A stretch of 64,000 nt of DNA. It comes from DATJIG01 sp050260515. GTDB taxonomy: Bacteria; Pseudomonadota; Alphaproteobacteria; SMXQ01. Shown here one piece after another: positions 24,826 through 33,970 of this stretch (positions are counted from its first letter, which is position 1; the number at the start of each line of letters is the position of its first letter). The notes under the pieces are model-generated. The model made no database searches. It saw nothing but the letters and a program-made list of their open reading frames with translations, and was not told the origin of the DNA. The DNA lies in NCBI GenBank assembly GCA_050260515.1, contig JBLNCI010000043.1, forward strand, positions 1 through 64,000, given 5' to 3'. The position numbers were made by a program, and so were the translations under genes.

Positions 24826-26460
24826 TCAGACCAGCCGCGACTGCTCGACCGCCGCCTTCACGAACGAGGCGAACAGCGGGTGCGGCTCGAACGGCTTCGA
24901 CTTGAGCTCGGGATGGAACTGCACGCCGACGAACCACGGATGATCGGCGAGCTCGACGATCTCGGGGAGCCGCTTGTCCGGAGACATGCCGGAGAAGATC
25001 ATGCCGCGGCTCTCGAGGCGGTCGCGATAGGTGATGTTCACCTCGTAGCGATGGCGGTGGCGTTCGGAGATCGCAGGCGTTCCGTAGATCGAGGCGACGC
25101 GCGAGCCGGGCTTCAGCTCGCAGGCATAGGCGCCGAGGCGCATCGTGCCGCCGAGATTGTCGCGCTCGCTGCGGGTCTCGATCGTGTTGCCCTTCATCCA
25201 TTCGGTGAGCAGGCCGACGACGGGCTCCGGACTCGGGCCGAACTCGGTCGAGCCCGCGCCGTTGATGCCGGCGACATGGCGGGCGAACTCGATGACCGCC
25301 ATCTGCATGCCGAAGCAGATGCCGAAGTACGGCACCTTGCGCTCTCGCGCGAACCGCGCGGCGGCGATCTTGCCCTCCGAGCCGCGCTCGCCGAAGCCGC
25401 CCGGCACGAGGATCGCGTGCACGTCCTCGAGGCGCTGCACGGCGCCGTCCTTCTCGAAGATCTCGGACTCGATCCAGTCGACGCTGACCTTCACGTTGTT
25501 GGCGATGCCGCCGTGGGCGATCGCCTCCGACAGCGACTTGTAGGAGTCGCGGAACTGCGTGTACTTGCCGACCACCGCGATCTTCACCTCGCCCTCGGGC
25601 TGGCGGATGCGGGTCATGATGTTCCGCCACCGGCTGAGGTCCGGACTCGGGCTGTCCTCGAGGCCGAAGTGACGGCAGACGACGTGGTCGAAGCCCTGCT
25701 CGTGGTAGGCGATGGGCACCTGATAGATGCTGTCGACGTCGAGCGCCGGAATGACCGCGTCGGGCGGCGTGTTGCAGAACAGCGCGATCTTGCGGCGCTC
25801 GCCGAGCGGGATCTCGCGCTCGCAGCGGCACAGCAGCGCATCCGGCTGGATCCCGACCGACAGCAGCTCCTTCACCGAGTGCTGGGTCGGCTTGGTCTTG
25901 AGCTCGCCCGCGCTCGGAATCCACGGCACGAGAGTCAGATGCACGTACATCGCGCGCTGGCGGCCGACCTCGTTGCCGAGCTGACGGATGGCCTCGAGGA
26001 ACGGCAGGCTCTCGATGTCGCCGACGGTACCGCCGACCTCGCACAGCAGGAAGTCGAGCCCCTCGGTGCTCGAGCTGATGAACTCCTTGATCGCGTCGGT
26101 GACGTGGGGAATGACCTGGACCGTCGCGCCGAGATAGTCGCCGTGGCGCTCGCGCGCGATCACGGTCGAGTAGATGCGCCCCGTGGTGACGTTGTCGTTC
26201 TGGTGCGACGCGACGCCGGTGAAGCGCTCGTAATGGCCGAGGTCGAGGTCGGTCTCGGCGCCGTCGTCGGTGACGTAGACCTCGCCGTGCTGGTACGGCG
26301 ACATCGTTCCCGGGTCGACGTTCAGATAGGGATCGAGCTTGCGCAGCCGCACCTTGAAGCCGCGCGCCTGCAGCAGCGCGCCCAGCGCCGATGACGCCAG
26401 GCCCTTGCCGAGGGACGAGACCACGCCGCCGGTGATGAAGATGTAACGCGTCGTCGACAT
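24826..26460 (-). CDS. pyrG: CTP synthase
   Basis: A 544-residue enzyme that aminates UTP to CTP. An N-terminal synthetase domain (ITGGVVSSLGKGLASSALG, ending around residue 270) is followed by a class I glutamine amidotransferase domain with the nucleophile in GICFGMQ and a C-terminal GVQFHPELKSKP. I set the start at MSTTRYIFITGG (26460), the normal family start. A frame to 26508 adds 16 residues without family support. Confidence 0.96.
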   Translation of the reverse strand: MSTTRYIFITGGVVSSLGKGLASSALGALLQARGFKVRLRKLDPYLNVDPGTMSPYQHGEVYVTDDGAETDLDLGHYERFTGVASHQNDNVTTGRIYSTVIARERHGDYLGATVQVIPHVTDAIKEFISSSTEGLDFLLCEVGGTVGDIESLPFLEAIRQLGNEVGRQRAMYVHLTLVPWIPSAGELKTKPTQHSVKELLSVGIQPDALLCRCEREIPLGERRKIALFCNTPPDAVIPALDVDSIYQVPIAYHEQGFDHVVCRHFGLEDSPSPDLSRWRNIMTRIRQPEGEVKIAVVGKYTQFRDSYKSLSEAIAHGGIANNVKVSVDWIESEIFEKDGAVQRLEDVHAILVPGGFGERGSEGKIAAARFARERKVPYFGICFGMQMAVIEFARHVAGINGAGSTEFGPSPEPVVGLLTEWMKGNTIETRSERDNLGGTMRLGAYACELKPGSRVASIYGTPAISERHRHRYEVNITYRDRLESRGMIFSGMSPDKRLPEIVELADHPWFVGVQFHPELKSKPFEPHPLFASFVKAAVEQSRLV

Positions 26461-26550
26461 GCGGAACGGACCCTCGCTACGCGGAGAAACCGCGGACGCG
26501 CCGCTCACCGGCGCGCCGCGAATGGTGTGGTTGACCGGACGTGTTCAAAT

Positions 26551-26576
26551 GAAAGGGGCGGCTCCCCCGCCGCCCC
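26551..26576 (-). terminator. Intrinsic terminator after secG
   Basis: Stem GGGGCGGC (26555-26562) with GCCGCCCC (26569-26576) around a 6-base loop. On the minus strand it is followed directly by TTTCATTT. It lies 40 bases past the secG stop and would separate secG-tpiA from pyrG. Confidence 0.7.
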
Positions 26577-26615
26577 GAATCCGTATCCTGTAGCCGCTCC
26601 TTGGCCATCAGCCGA

Positions 26616-26936
26616 TCACCGCGACGGCACGGTGGGCTGCGCCGGCGCGGCGGGCGCCGGAGCCGACGGCGCCGACTGCGTCGGCGCGACATCCATGATC
26701 GAGCGCGGCTGCCGGTTGACGCCGGCGAGCACGGCGAGCGACAGGCTGGTGCCCATGAAGAGCGCCGCCAGGATCGCGGTGGTGCGGGTGAGAAGGTTGG
26801 CCGAGCCGCGCCGGCTCATCATGCCGCCGCCGGAACCGCCAATGCCCAACGCGCCCCCCTCGCTGCGCTGGAGGAGGACGACGATCACGAGGGCGATCGC
26901 GAGGAAAACGTGGATGACGAGCAGCAACGTCGCCAT
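26616..26936 (-). CDS. secG: Preprotein translocase subunit SecG
   Basis: A 106-residue inner-membrane protein with two helices (about 3-21 and 54-72) flanking the conserved cytoplasmic loop VVLLQRSEGGALGIGGSG. It assists SecYE translocation. The Ala/Pro-rich C-terminal tail (80-106) is common in alphaproteobacteria. AAGGTG precedes the ATG. It follows tpiA, the usual neighbour. Confidence 0.94.
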   Translation of the reverse strand: MATLLLVIHVFLAIALVIVVLLQRSEGGALGIGGSGGGMMSRRGSANLLTRTTAILAALFMGTSLSLAVLAGVNRQPRSIMDVAPTQSAPSAPAPAAPAQPTVPSR

Positions 26937-26988
26937 GGAGCACCTTTTTACCGGCTTTGCGGCCGCACCGCTAGGCCAATTGCAGTCG

Positions 26989-27744
26989 TTACGGACAACT
27001 TGAAGCGACGGCGAGGAAGTCGTCGGCCTTCAGGCTAGCGCCCCCGATCAGCCCGCCGTCGACGCCCGGAACCGCGAGAATCGCCTTCGCGTTGCCGGGG
27101 TTGAGCGATCCGCCGTAGAGCACGCGCACGTCGGCGGCCCCCGGCCCGGAATGACCGATCAGTTCGGAATGGATATGGGCATGGGCTTGCTGGATTTCAG
27201 CGACCGTCGGCGTGCGTCCCGTGCCGATCGCCCAGACCGGCTCGTACGCGACGACGATCTCGGCCCCGGACAGGCCCGGCGGGACCGAGCCCTTGATCTG
27301 GCGCGCGAGCACCGCGAGCGTCTCGCCGCCGTCGCGCTGGGCCGCGGTCTCGCCGATGCAGACGATCGGGACGAGGCCGGCGGCGTGGGCCGCCTCCGCC
27401 TTTGCCCGCACCGTTGCATCGGTCTCGCCGTGATCGGCGCGGCGCTCGGAATGGCCGACGATGACGAAGGTCGCGCCGGCATCCTTCACCATCGGCGCGG
27501 ACACGTCGCCGGTGTGGGCGCCAGATGCCTTGGCGTGGCAGTCCTGCCCCCCGACCGCGACCTTGGTCCCCTTCAGCGCCTCTGCGACCCGGCTCAGGAT
27601 CGTCGACGGCGGGCAGACCAGAAGATCGCAGCGGAGCGGGTCCTTGACCGCGCGCTCCGCGACGGCGCGCGCCAGCGCGACACCGTCGGCGGCGAGCCCG
27701 TTCATCTTCCAGTTTCCGGCAATCAGCGGACGCGGCGCGGCCAT
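26989..27744 (-). CDS. tpiA: Triosephosphate isomerase
   Basis: A 251-residue TIM barrel that interconverts dihydroxyacetone phosphate and glyceraldehyde 3-phosphate. Catalytic features are GNWKMNG (Lys), VGHSERR (His) and VAYEPVWAIGTG (Glu), followed by the phosphate loop VLYGGSLNPGN. Normal length. Confidence 0.97.
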   Translation of the reverse strand: MAAPRPLIAGNWKMNGLAADGVALARAVAERAVKDPLRCDLLVCPPSTILSRVAEALKGTKVAVGGQDCHAKASGAHTGDVSAPMVKDAGATFVIVGHSERRADHGETDATVRAKAEAAHAAGLVPIVCIGETAAQRDGGETLAVLARQIKGSVPPGLSGAEIVVAYEPVWAIGTGRTPTVAEIQQAHAHIHSELIGHSGPGAADVRVLYGGSLNPGNAKAILAVPGVDGGLIGGASLKADDFLAVASSCP

Positions 27745-28005
27745 GCGCTCAACCCACCCTTGGTTTCGGGAGTCGTTCGAAGAATCCCGGTCGGCAAGCC
27801 GCCCGGGACGGCACGGTGTGTATCACGGCCGGACGCCGCTTCCAACGGCCGTCGCCGTCTCGGCCCACGCGCGCCGCCGGAGCGCCGACGTTGCGACGAT
27901 CCGGCCCCCCTTCTATGATGCCGCGCGCCTGAAAGCGCGCGTTTTGCGCGGCTTCGGCGCGGCTTCACCGGCACCTTTCACAGTTCGGGCGAGAACCGTC
28001 TCTCC
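27745..28005. promoter_or_regulatory. Divergent promoter region tpiA / ppiD
   Basis: These 261 bases between two divergently read genes must hold both promoters. A small inverted repeat, GAAAGCGCGCGTTTTGCGCG, lies near 27929-27948. No reliable -35/-10 boxes or genes are seen. Confidence 0.35.
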
Positions 28006-29883
28006 ATGCTCCAGTCGCTTCGCGAACATGCCTCGTCGTGGCTCTTCCGCGCCCTGCTCGGATTCCTGATCGTCAGCTTCGGTATCTGGGGCATCGGCGA
28101 CATCTTCCTCGGCGATCGCGACCCGGTGGTCGCCAAGGTCGGTGGCGTCAGCGTCACCGCGAGCCAGCTCAACCAGGCCTTCCGGGAGGAGATCAGCCGG
28201 ATCCAGGCGATGGTTCCGGAACCGCTCGACAACGACAAGGCGAAGCAGCTCGGCCTGCTCGACCAGGCGCTCGGCCGAATAGAGGATCGCATCCTCTTCA
28301 CCCTCGGCACCCGCGACCTCGGCATCGTCATCAGCGACGACGTGCTGCGCCAGGAGATCGGCCGCGAGCGCGCGTTCCAGAACACGCTCGGGCAGTTCGA
28401 CCCCAACGTTTTCCGCCAGGTGCTCGCGGCCAGCGGCTACACCGAGGCGAGCTTTCTCAATCAGATGCGTCTCGATCTCGCGACGGCGCGGCTGTCGAGC
28501 GCGGTCACCGCCTCGGTCCCGGTCCCGTCGCAGATGCTGGATTCGCTCTACCGCTACCACGCCGAGCAGCGCGTCGCCGAGTACGTCTCGATCCCGAAGT
28601 CCGAGGCGGGCAACGTCGGCACCCCGTCCGACGAGGAGCTGCAGTCGTTCTTCGCCGCCAATGCCGCGCAGTTCACCGCGCCCGAGATCCGCTCGGCCGT
28701 CGTGCTGCGCCTCGACCCCGCGGCGATCGCCGACAACGCCAAGGTCGGCGACGACCGCGTGAAGCAGGAATACGACAGCCACATCGACGACTTCACCGTG
28801 AAGGACCGCCGCGACGTCGAGCAGGCGGTGTTCCCCGACGAGGCGCAGGCCAACGAGGCCGCGAAGCTCGTCGCCTCGGGCAAGTCGCTCGCGGACGCGG
28901 CGCGCGACGCATCGGGCGGCCGTGTCAACGCGGTGAAGCTCGGGATGGTGGAGAGATCCGACCTCCTCGGCGACATCGCCGGGCCGGCGTTCGAGCAGAA
29001 ACCCGGCACCGTTTCGAAGCCGCTGAAGAGCGCGCTGGGCTGGCACCTCGTCCGCGTGAACCGGGAGGAGAAGGGCCGCGTTCAGCCGCTCGGCGAGGTC
29101 GCGGCGCAGATCCGCAAGGACATCGCGCTGCGCGAAGCGCAGGATTCGCTCTACTCCCTGTCGAACCAGATCGAGGACTCGCTGGCCGGCGGCGCGAGCC
29201 TCGACGAAACCGGCAAGCGCCTCGGCCTGCCGGTGCAGTCGATCCCGCAGGTCGACGCCCGCGGCATGGACCGCAACGGCAAGCCGACGGCGATCGCCAA
29301 CGACCAGCAGCTTCTCCGGGTCGTGTTCCAGACGCCGGAAGGCCAGGAAAGTCAGCTCGCCGATATCGGCAACGGCGCCTATGCGGTCGTGCGCGTGACC
29401 CAGGTCACGCCGCCGCAGGTCCGTCCCCTGGACGAGATCAAGGGCGACGTCGTGGCGGCGTGGCAGAACGAGAAGCGCGCCGGCATCGTCCGTGGCCGCG
29501 CCGACGCGATCCTCGGCAAGCTCAAGGGTGGCCAGTCCCTCGCCGACGTGGCCAAGGCGGAGAAGCTCACCGTCAAGACGACTCCGTCGTTCAGCCGCTC
29601 GACGCACGATTCCGAGACCGGCCTGCCGCTCTCGCTCCAGGCGCAGATCTTCTCGCTCAAGCAGGGCGAGGCCGCGGTCGGCGAATCGCCCGACGCCTTC
29701 GTCGTCGCGCGGGTGAAGGAGATCAAGACTCCGGACGCGGCCAAGGACCCCGCGGTGCGCAACCAGATCGCCGAGTCGCTGTCGCGGAGCGTGAGTGCCG
29801 ACCTGATGGACGAGTTTGTCGCCGGACTACGCGACCGCTACACGGTCACGGTCAACCGCGACGTGCTCGCGACGCGCTTCTAG
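28006..29883 (+). CDS. ppiD: PpiD-type periplasmic peptidyl-prolyl isomerase/chaperone
   Basis: A 625-residue membrane-anchored folding factor. A single N-terminal helix (about 14-34, RALLGFLIVSFGIWGIGDIF) precedes a SurA_N-like chaperone region and a central PpiC-type rotamase domain (about 240-360). Long helical segments follow. It sits in the periplasm near the Sec translocon and helps newly exported proteins. Placed 6 bases before trpE, a common alphaproteobacterial arrangement, so trpE is probably cotranscribed from the ppiD promoter. Confidence 0.92.
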   Translation: MLQSLREHASSWLFRALLGFLIVSFGIWGIGDIFLGDRDPVVAKVGGVSVTASQLNQAFREEISRIQAMVPEPLDNDKAKQLGLLDQALGRIEDRILFTLGTRDLGIVISDDVLRQEIGRERAFQNTLGQFDPNVFRQVLAASGYTEASFLNQMRLDLATARLSSAVTASVPVPSQMLDSLYRYHAEQRVAEYVSIPKSEAGNVGTPSDEELQSFFAANAAQFTAPEIRSAVVLRLDPAAIADNAKVGDDRVKQEYDSHIDDFTVKDRRDVEQAVFPDEAQANEAAKLVASGKSLADAARDASGGRVNAVKLGMVERSDLLGDIAGPAFEQKPGTVSKPLKSALGWHLVRVNREEKGRVQPLGEVAAQIRKDIALREAQDSLYSLSNQIEDSLAGGASLDETGKRLGLPVQSIPQVDARGMDRNGKPTAIANDQQLLRVVFQTPEGQESQLADIGNGAYAVVRVTQVTPPQVRPLDEIKGDVVAAWQNEKRAGIVRGRADAILGKLKGGQSLADVAKAEKLTVKTTPSFSRSTHDSETGLPLSLQAQIFSLKQGEAAVGESPDAFVVARVKEIKTPDAAKDPAVRNQIAESLSRSVSADLMDEFVAGLRDRYTVTVNRDVLATRF

Positions 29884-29889
29884 GCCGCC

Positions 29890-31419
29890 ATGCGCCTGAG
29901 TCCTTCCTTCGACGAGTTCGCCCGCGGTCTCAGCGCGGGACGGCCGCAGATCGTCTGGACCAAGCTGGTCGCCGATCTCGAGACGCCCGTGTCGGCGTTC
30001 CTCAAGATCTCGGGCGGCGAGCCGATGAGCTTCCTGTTCGAGTCGGTCGAAGGCGGCGAGACCCGCGGCCGCTACTCGGTCATCGGCCTGCGGCCGGACC
30101 TCGTGTGGAGGGCACAGCGCGGCAAGGCTGAGATCAACCGCACCGCGCTCGTGGACCCCAAGGCCTTTCGAGCCGATCCCGCGCAGCCTCTCGACAGCCT
30201 GCGCGCCCTTGTCGCGGCGTCGCGCATCGAGGTGCCGCAAGGGCTCCCGCCGATGGCGTCGGGCCTCTTCGGCTACATGGGCTACGACATGGTGCGCGAG
30301 ATCGAGCGGCTGCCGGACGACAATCCGGACCAGCTCGGCGTCCCGGATTCCGTGTTCATCCGCCCGACCGTGATCGCGATCTTCGACAACATCGAGGACT
30401 CGATCGCCGTCGCCACGCCGGTGTTCCCCGCCCCCGGGCTCGACGCCCGCGCCGCCTACGCCGACGCCGAGAAGCGCCTCGCTCAGGTGTGGAGCGCGCT
30501 CGAGCGGCCGCTCGCCCTGCCCCACGCCGAAGCGGGCGCGGCGCTGCCGGCACCGGTGCCGACCTCGAACACTACGCGCGAGGCCTATCACGCGATGGTC
30601 GAGAAGGCGAAGGAGTACATCCTCGCCGGCGACATCTTCCAGGTCGTGCCGTCGCAACGCTTCGCGGTGCCGTTCACGCTGCCGCCGTTCGCGCTCTACC
30701 GCTCGCTGCGGCGGCTCAATCCGTCGCCCTACCTGTTCTTCCTCGACTTCGGAGGGTTCTCGATCATCGGCTCGAGCCCCGAGATCCTGGTCCGGCTCCG
30801 CGACGGCGTCGTCACCATCCGCCCGATCGCCGGAACGCGGCGTCGCGGCACCGACGCAGCCGAGGATCAGGCGCTCGCGACCGAGCTCCTGGCCGACCCG
30901 AAGGAAATCGCCGAGCACCTGATGCTGCTCGATCTCGGCCGCAACGACGTCGGTCGCGTCGCGGCCACCGGAACGGTCAAGGTCACCGAGAAGATGGTCA
31001 TCGAGCGTTACTCGCACGTGATGCACATCGTCTCGAATGTCGAGGGCCGCATCGATCCCGAGCACGATGCGCTCGATGCGCTCGCCGCCGGGTTCCCGGC
31101 GGGAACCGTTTCCGGCGCGCCGAAAGTCCGGGCGATGGAGATCATCGACGAGCTCGAGGTCGCGCGCCGCGGCGTCTACGGCGGTGCGGTCGGTTACTTC
31201 GCGGCGAACGGCACGATGGACACCTGCATCGCGCTGCGCACCGCGGTGGTGAAGGACCACACCGTTTACGTGCAGGCCGGTGGCGGCGTCGTCGCCGACT
31301 CCGACCCCGAAGCCGAGTATCAGGAAAGCTGCAACAAGGCGCGCGCCCTCATCCGCGCCGCCGAGGAAGCGGTGGCGTTTGCCGAGGAATCCGGGCGCCG
31401 CAAGGCATCGGGAGCCTGA
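29890..31419 (+). CDS. trpE: Anthranilate synthase component I
   Basis: A 509-residue chorismate-utilising enzyme, the first step of tryptophan synthesis. The feedback-site region SFLFESVEGG (usually LLES) is near residues 47-56. The catalytic half includes FQVVPSQRF, SSPEILVRL, PIAGTRRRG, LLDLGRNDVGRVA and GTVSGAPKVRAMEI. ATG at 29890 follows ppiD so closely that no leader-peptide attenuator fits between them. The partner TrpG gene is 6.8 kb away (38204), with five unrelated genes between. Confidence 0.96.
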   Translation: MRLSPSFDEFARGLSAGRPQIVWTKLVADLETPVSAFLKISGGEPMSFLFESVEGGETRGRYSVIGLRPDLVWRAQRGKAEINRTALVDPKAFRADPAQPLDSLRALVAASRIEVPQGLPPMASGLFGYMGYDMVREIERLPDDNPDQLGVPDSVFIRPTVIAIFDNIEDSIAVATPVFPAPGLDARAAYADAEKRLAQVWSALERPLALPHAEAGAALPAPVPTSNTTREAYHAMVEKAKEYILAGDIFQVVPSQRFAVPFTLPPFALYRSLRRLNPSPYLFFLDFGGFSIIGSSPEILVRLRDGVVTIRPIAGTRRRGTDAAEDQALATELLADPKEIAEHLMLLDLGRNDVGRVAATGTVKVTEKMVIERYSHVMHIVSNVEGRIDPEHDALDALAAGFPAGTVSGAPKVRAMEIIDELEVARRGVYGGAVGYFAANGTMDTCIALRTAVVKDHTVYVQAGGGVVADSDPEAEYQESCNKARALIRAAEEAVAFAEESGRRKASGA

Positions 31420-31447
31420 TGGCGCGAGTGGCGCGAGGAAGCCGGAG

Positions 31448-33070
31448 ATGAGCAGCCCGACCGTGGTGGCGAGCCACAGCATCACGCCGGGGCTGCTGTT
31501 CAGCCGCTCCTCGGCGGCGTGGGCGCCGGTCGCCGTGTTCGCCGTCGCGTTCGCGTATCTCCTTCTCTGCGTTCCCGACCCGCACTTTTTCCTGGAGAGC
31601 GACGACCAGGGCTACCAGATGGCGATGGGAATGGCCGTCGCGAAGGGCAGCCTTCCGGGCTTCGACTTCATCAGCCAGTACGGACCGCTCGTCGCATTCT
31701 TCAGCTGGGCGGCGTGGCTGCTCTCCGGCAACGCCGTCGGCGAGATCGTCCTCTGCGCGGCCGGCTACTCGGCGGCAATCGCGCTCGCCTACAGGTATCT
31801 CGCCCGCTACGGCAACGTCACCGCCGCAACGATCGGCGCGGTGATCCTGCTCGTCTTATTCTCGCGCTATTACAAGTGGTACTACTGGCTGCTGCCGCTG
31901 GTCGTGCTGGTCGCCGCGCAGTCGTACGCCGAGCGCCGCTCCGCGGGCGATCGCGCGCGCTTCCTCGTCGTCGGCTGGGGATTGCTGGTCGGCCTCAGCG
32001 GCCTGTTCCGCTACGATCTCCTGATCGAAGGCGCGGTCTTCGGCGCGATCGTCATCGCGGCCGTCGAGCTGACGCCGCGCGGGCGGATTCGGTCGAAACT
32101 CGCACCGGCGTCTCGCGATCTGGCCATCTTCGTGGCTTCTGCCATCGCGCCCCCTGCCCTCTACTGCCTCCTGATTCTGCTGACGCGCGGCTGGCATCAA
32201 CTCTCGCTGGTTCTGCTCTCGGTCATCGACGGCTCGATCGACACCGTCGTCTATTACGGCGTTCGGCCGTTCCGGTTCGCACCCGGCGGATTCTCGTTCG
32301 GCAACGCGGTCGCGTTCCTGCAGCTTGCCATTCCTCTGACCTATGCCGCAGCCCTGCTGCGCAGCGGCCGGGCGTTGTGGTCCGGCAAGCCCGCCCAGCG
32401 CCCGGATGCGTTCCCGCTGTTCTGCACCGCGTTGATGGGGCTGGGGCTATTCCCGCAGGCGCTGCACCGTGCCGACGACCAGCACCTGCTGCAGGTGCTG
32501 CCGCCGTTCGTGATCGTTATGGGCCTGCTGCTCGCACGGCTGATGGATTCGGAACCCGCGCCGGAGCGCAAGACCGTCGGCGGTCTCGCCCTCGGCACCC
32601 TCGCGCTGGCGCTCGCCATAGTCGCGCCCCGCGCCGGCAACGACCTCGCTTCGCCGTTCCGCAATCAGATCGCGCTGTGGCGCTACATCGCCGGGATGCC
32701 CGAGACGGCGCGCGAGCATGCGGTGGCGGACATGGCCGCGGCGATCCGCACGCTGACCTCGCCGGACTCGACGGTGTTCCTGGTGATGCCGCAGACGCGG
32801 ATGCCGATGCTGTTCTTCGCCGAACGCCGCCAGCCGGGGCTGTTCCCGACCTACGAACCGGCGATGTTTGGCGGCGACCACTGGCTGCGGGAGAACGAGG
32901 AGCGGCTCAGGCGCGCGCCTCCGGACTACGTCGTGCTCGCACTCGGCGCCGCGCGGCGGTCCGGTGTCGGCGCGCCCTATATCCCCGACCTGCTCGCGGA
33001 CTGGCAGGCGACGTACCGGACCGTCGTCTACCAGAATCCGTTCTTCGTTCTTCTCGCGCCGAACGGGTAA
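31448..33070 (+). CDS. Polytopic membrane protein, GT-C glycosyltransferase-like
   Basis: A 540-residue protein with about ten membrane helices. The first periplasmic loop contains ESDDQGYQMAMGMAV, an acidic D-D/E motif placed as in GT-C enzymes (ArnT and PMT families), and RADDQHLLQVLPPF lies in a later loop. A soluble C-terminal region of about 150 residues follows the last helix. A role transferring sugars from a lipid carrier to envelope glycans is plausible but not proven. GGAG lies 3-6 bases before the ATG. It is followed after 4 bases by a sulfotransferase-like gene, suggesting that both modify one envelope product. The pair sits between trpE and trpG. Confidence 0.75.
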   Translation: MSSPTVVASHSITPGLLFSRSSAAWAPVAVFAVAFAYLLLCVPDPHFFLESDDQGYQMAMGMAVAKGSLPGFDFISQYGPLVAFFSWAAWLLSGNAVGEIVLCAAGYSAAIALAYRYLARYGNVTAATIGAVILLVLFSRYYKWYYWLLPLVVLVAAQSYAERRSAGDRARFLVVGWGLLVGLSGLFRYDLLIEGAVFGAIVIAAVELTPRGRIRSKLAPASRDLAIFVASAIAPPALYCLLILLTRGWHQLSLVLLSVIDGSIDTVVYYGVRPFRFAPGGFSFGNAVAFLQLAIPLTYAAALLRSGRALWSGKPAQRPDAFPLFCTALMGLGLFPQALHRADDQHLLQVLPPFVIVMGLLLARLMDSEPAPERKTVGGLALGTLALALAIVAPRAGNDLASPFRNQIALWRYIAGMPETAREHAVADMAAAIRTLTSPDSTVFLVMPQTRMPMLFFAERRQPGLFPTYEPAMFGGDHWLRENEERLRRAPPDYVVLALGAARRSGVGAPYIPDLLADWQATYRTVVYQNPFFVLLAPNG

Positions 33071-33074
33071 GCGC

Positions 33075-33932
33075 ATGCCGTCGCGTCACATCGTCCTTGT
33101 CGCCGGGATGCACCGCAGCGGCACCTCGGCGCTGACCCGGGCGATCAACCTTGCCGGGGTCCCTCTGCCGCGTAATCTCAAGCCCGCGTCGCCGGACGTC
33201 AACGCGGAGGGCTTTTGGGAGCCGCTCGACATAAAGGCGTTCCACGACGAAATCCTGAAAGCGATGAATTCGAGCTGGATGGATCCGCGCGAGGTCCCGC
33301 TCGAATGGTTCGACGTACCGGGGTTCGCCGAGCTTAGGAGCTGGCTTCGCGACTGGATCGCAGCCGAGATCGCCGGCAAGGACATGCTGGTGATCAAGGA
33401 TCCGCGTGTGTGCCGGCTGCTGCCGATCTGGCAGCGCACCTGCGCCGAGAGCGATATCGCGCTGCACACGGCGATCATCGTCCGCCATCCGGTCGAGGTC
33501 GCGCGGTCGCTCGCCAAGCGCGACAACTTCCCCGAGTTGCAGTCCTATGTCCTGTGGCTGCGGCACTTCCTCGACCCGGAGCGGTTCACCCGGGGGGGCT
33601 CGCGGACGTTCCTCACCTACGATCAGTTGATGACCGACCGTCTCGCGACGATCCGCCGCGTGCTCGGCGATCTCAATCTGCCGGGGGCGCCGGCCGATGA
33701 CGCCGTCGGCGCCGAGCTCGACGCCGCCGTGAAGGACGCACTCCGTCACCATGTCGCAACGGACGCCGATCTCGCCGAGGCGGCGCGGCAGATACCACCG
33801 CTCGCCGACGTCTGGGCGTGGGTGCAGCGGGCGGCGAACGGCGAGAACCCGGATCCGCGCCCGCTCGACGCCGTCACCGCGCTGATGCGTCAGCTCGAGC
33901 GCGGGCCTGCAAGCAACAATCCGATCGCCTAG
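33075..33932 (+). CDS. Sulfotransferase-like protein
   Basis: A 285-residue P-loop protein of the sulfotransferase superfamily. The 5'-phosphosulfate loop reads VAGMHRSGTSALTRAI (about 8-23), and the 3'-phosphate loop IVRHPVEVARSLAKRD lies near 135-150. The intermediate KDPRVCRLLP is also typical. It would use PAPS to sulfate a sugar or glycan, or may be a non-catalytic relative. It begins 4 bases after the GT-C-like gene and is convergent with the transporter gene at 33971. Confidence 0.82.
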   Translation: MPSRHIVLVAGMHRSGTSALTRAINLAGVPLPRNLKPASPDVNAEGFWEPLDIKAFHDEILKAMNSSWMDPREVPLEWFDVPGFAELRSWLRDWIAAEIAGKDMLVIKDPRVCRLLPIWQRTCAESDIALHTAIIVRHPVEVARSLAKRDNFPELQSYVLWLRHFLDPERFTRGGSRTFLTYDQLMTDRLATIRRVLGDLNLPGAPADDAVGAELDAAVKDALRHHVATDADLAEAARQIPPLADVWAWVQRAANGENPDPRPLDAVTALMRQLERGPASNNPIA

Positions 33933-33970
33933 TCGCCTGCGCGGGTCGATACCGGGGAATCCGTGCTGCG

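Noticed and set aside
26461..26508. 16-residue N-terminal extension of CTP synthase
   Set aside because: CTP synthases begin close to the ITGGVVSSLGKG motif, and the extension has no family text.
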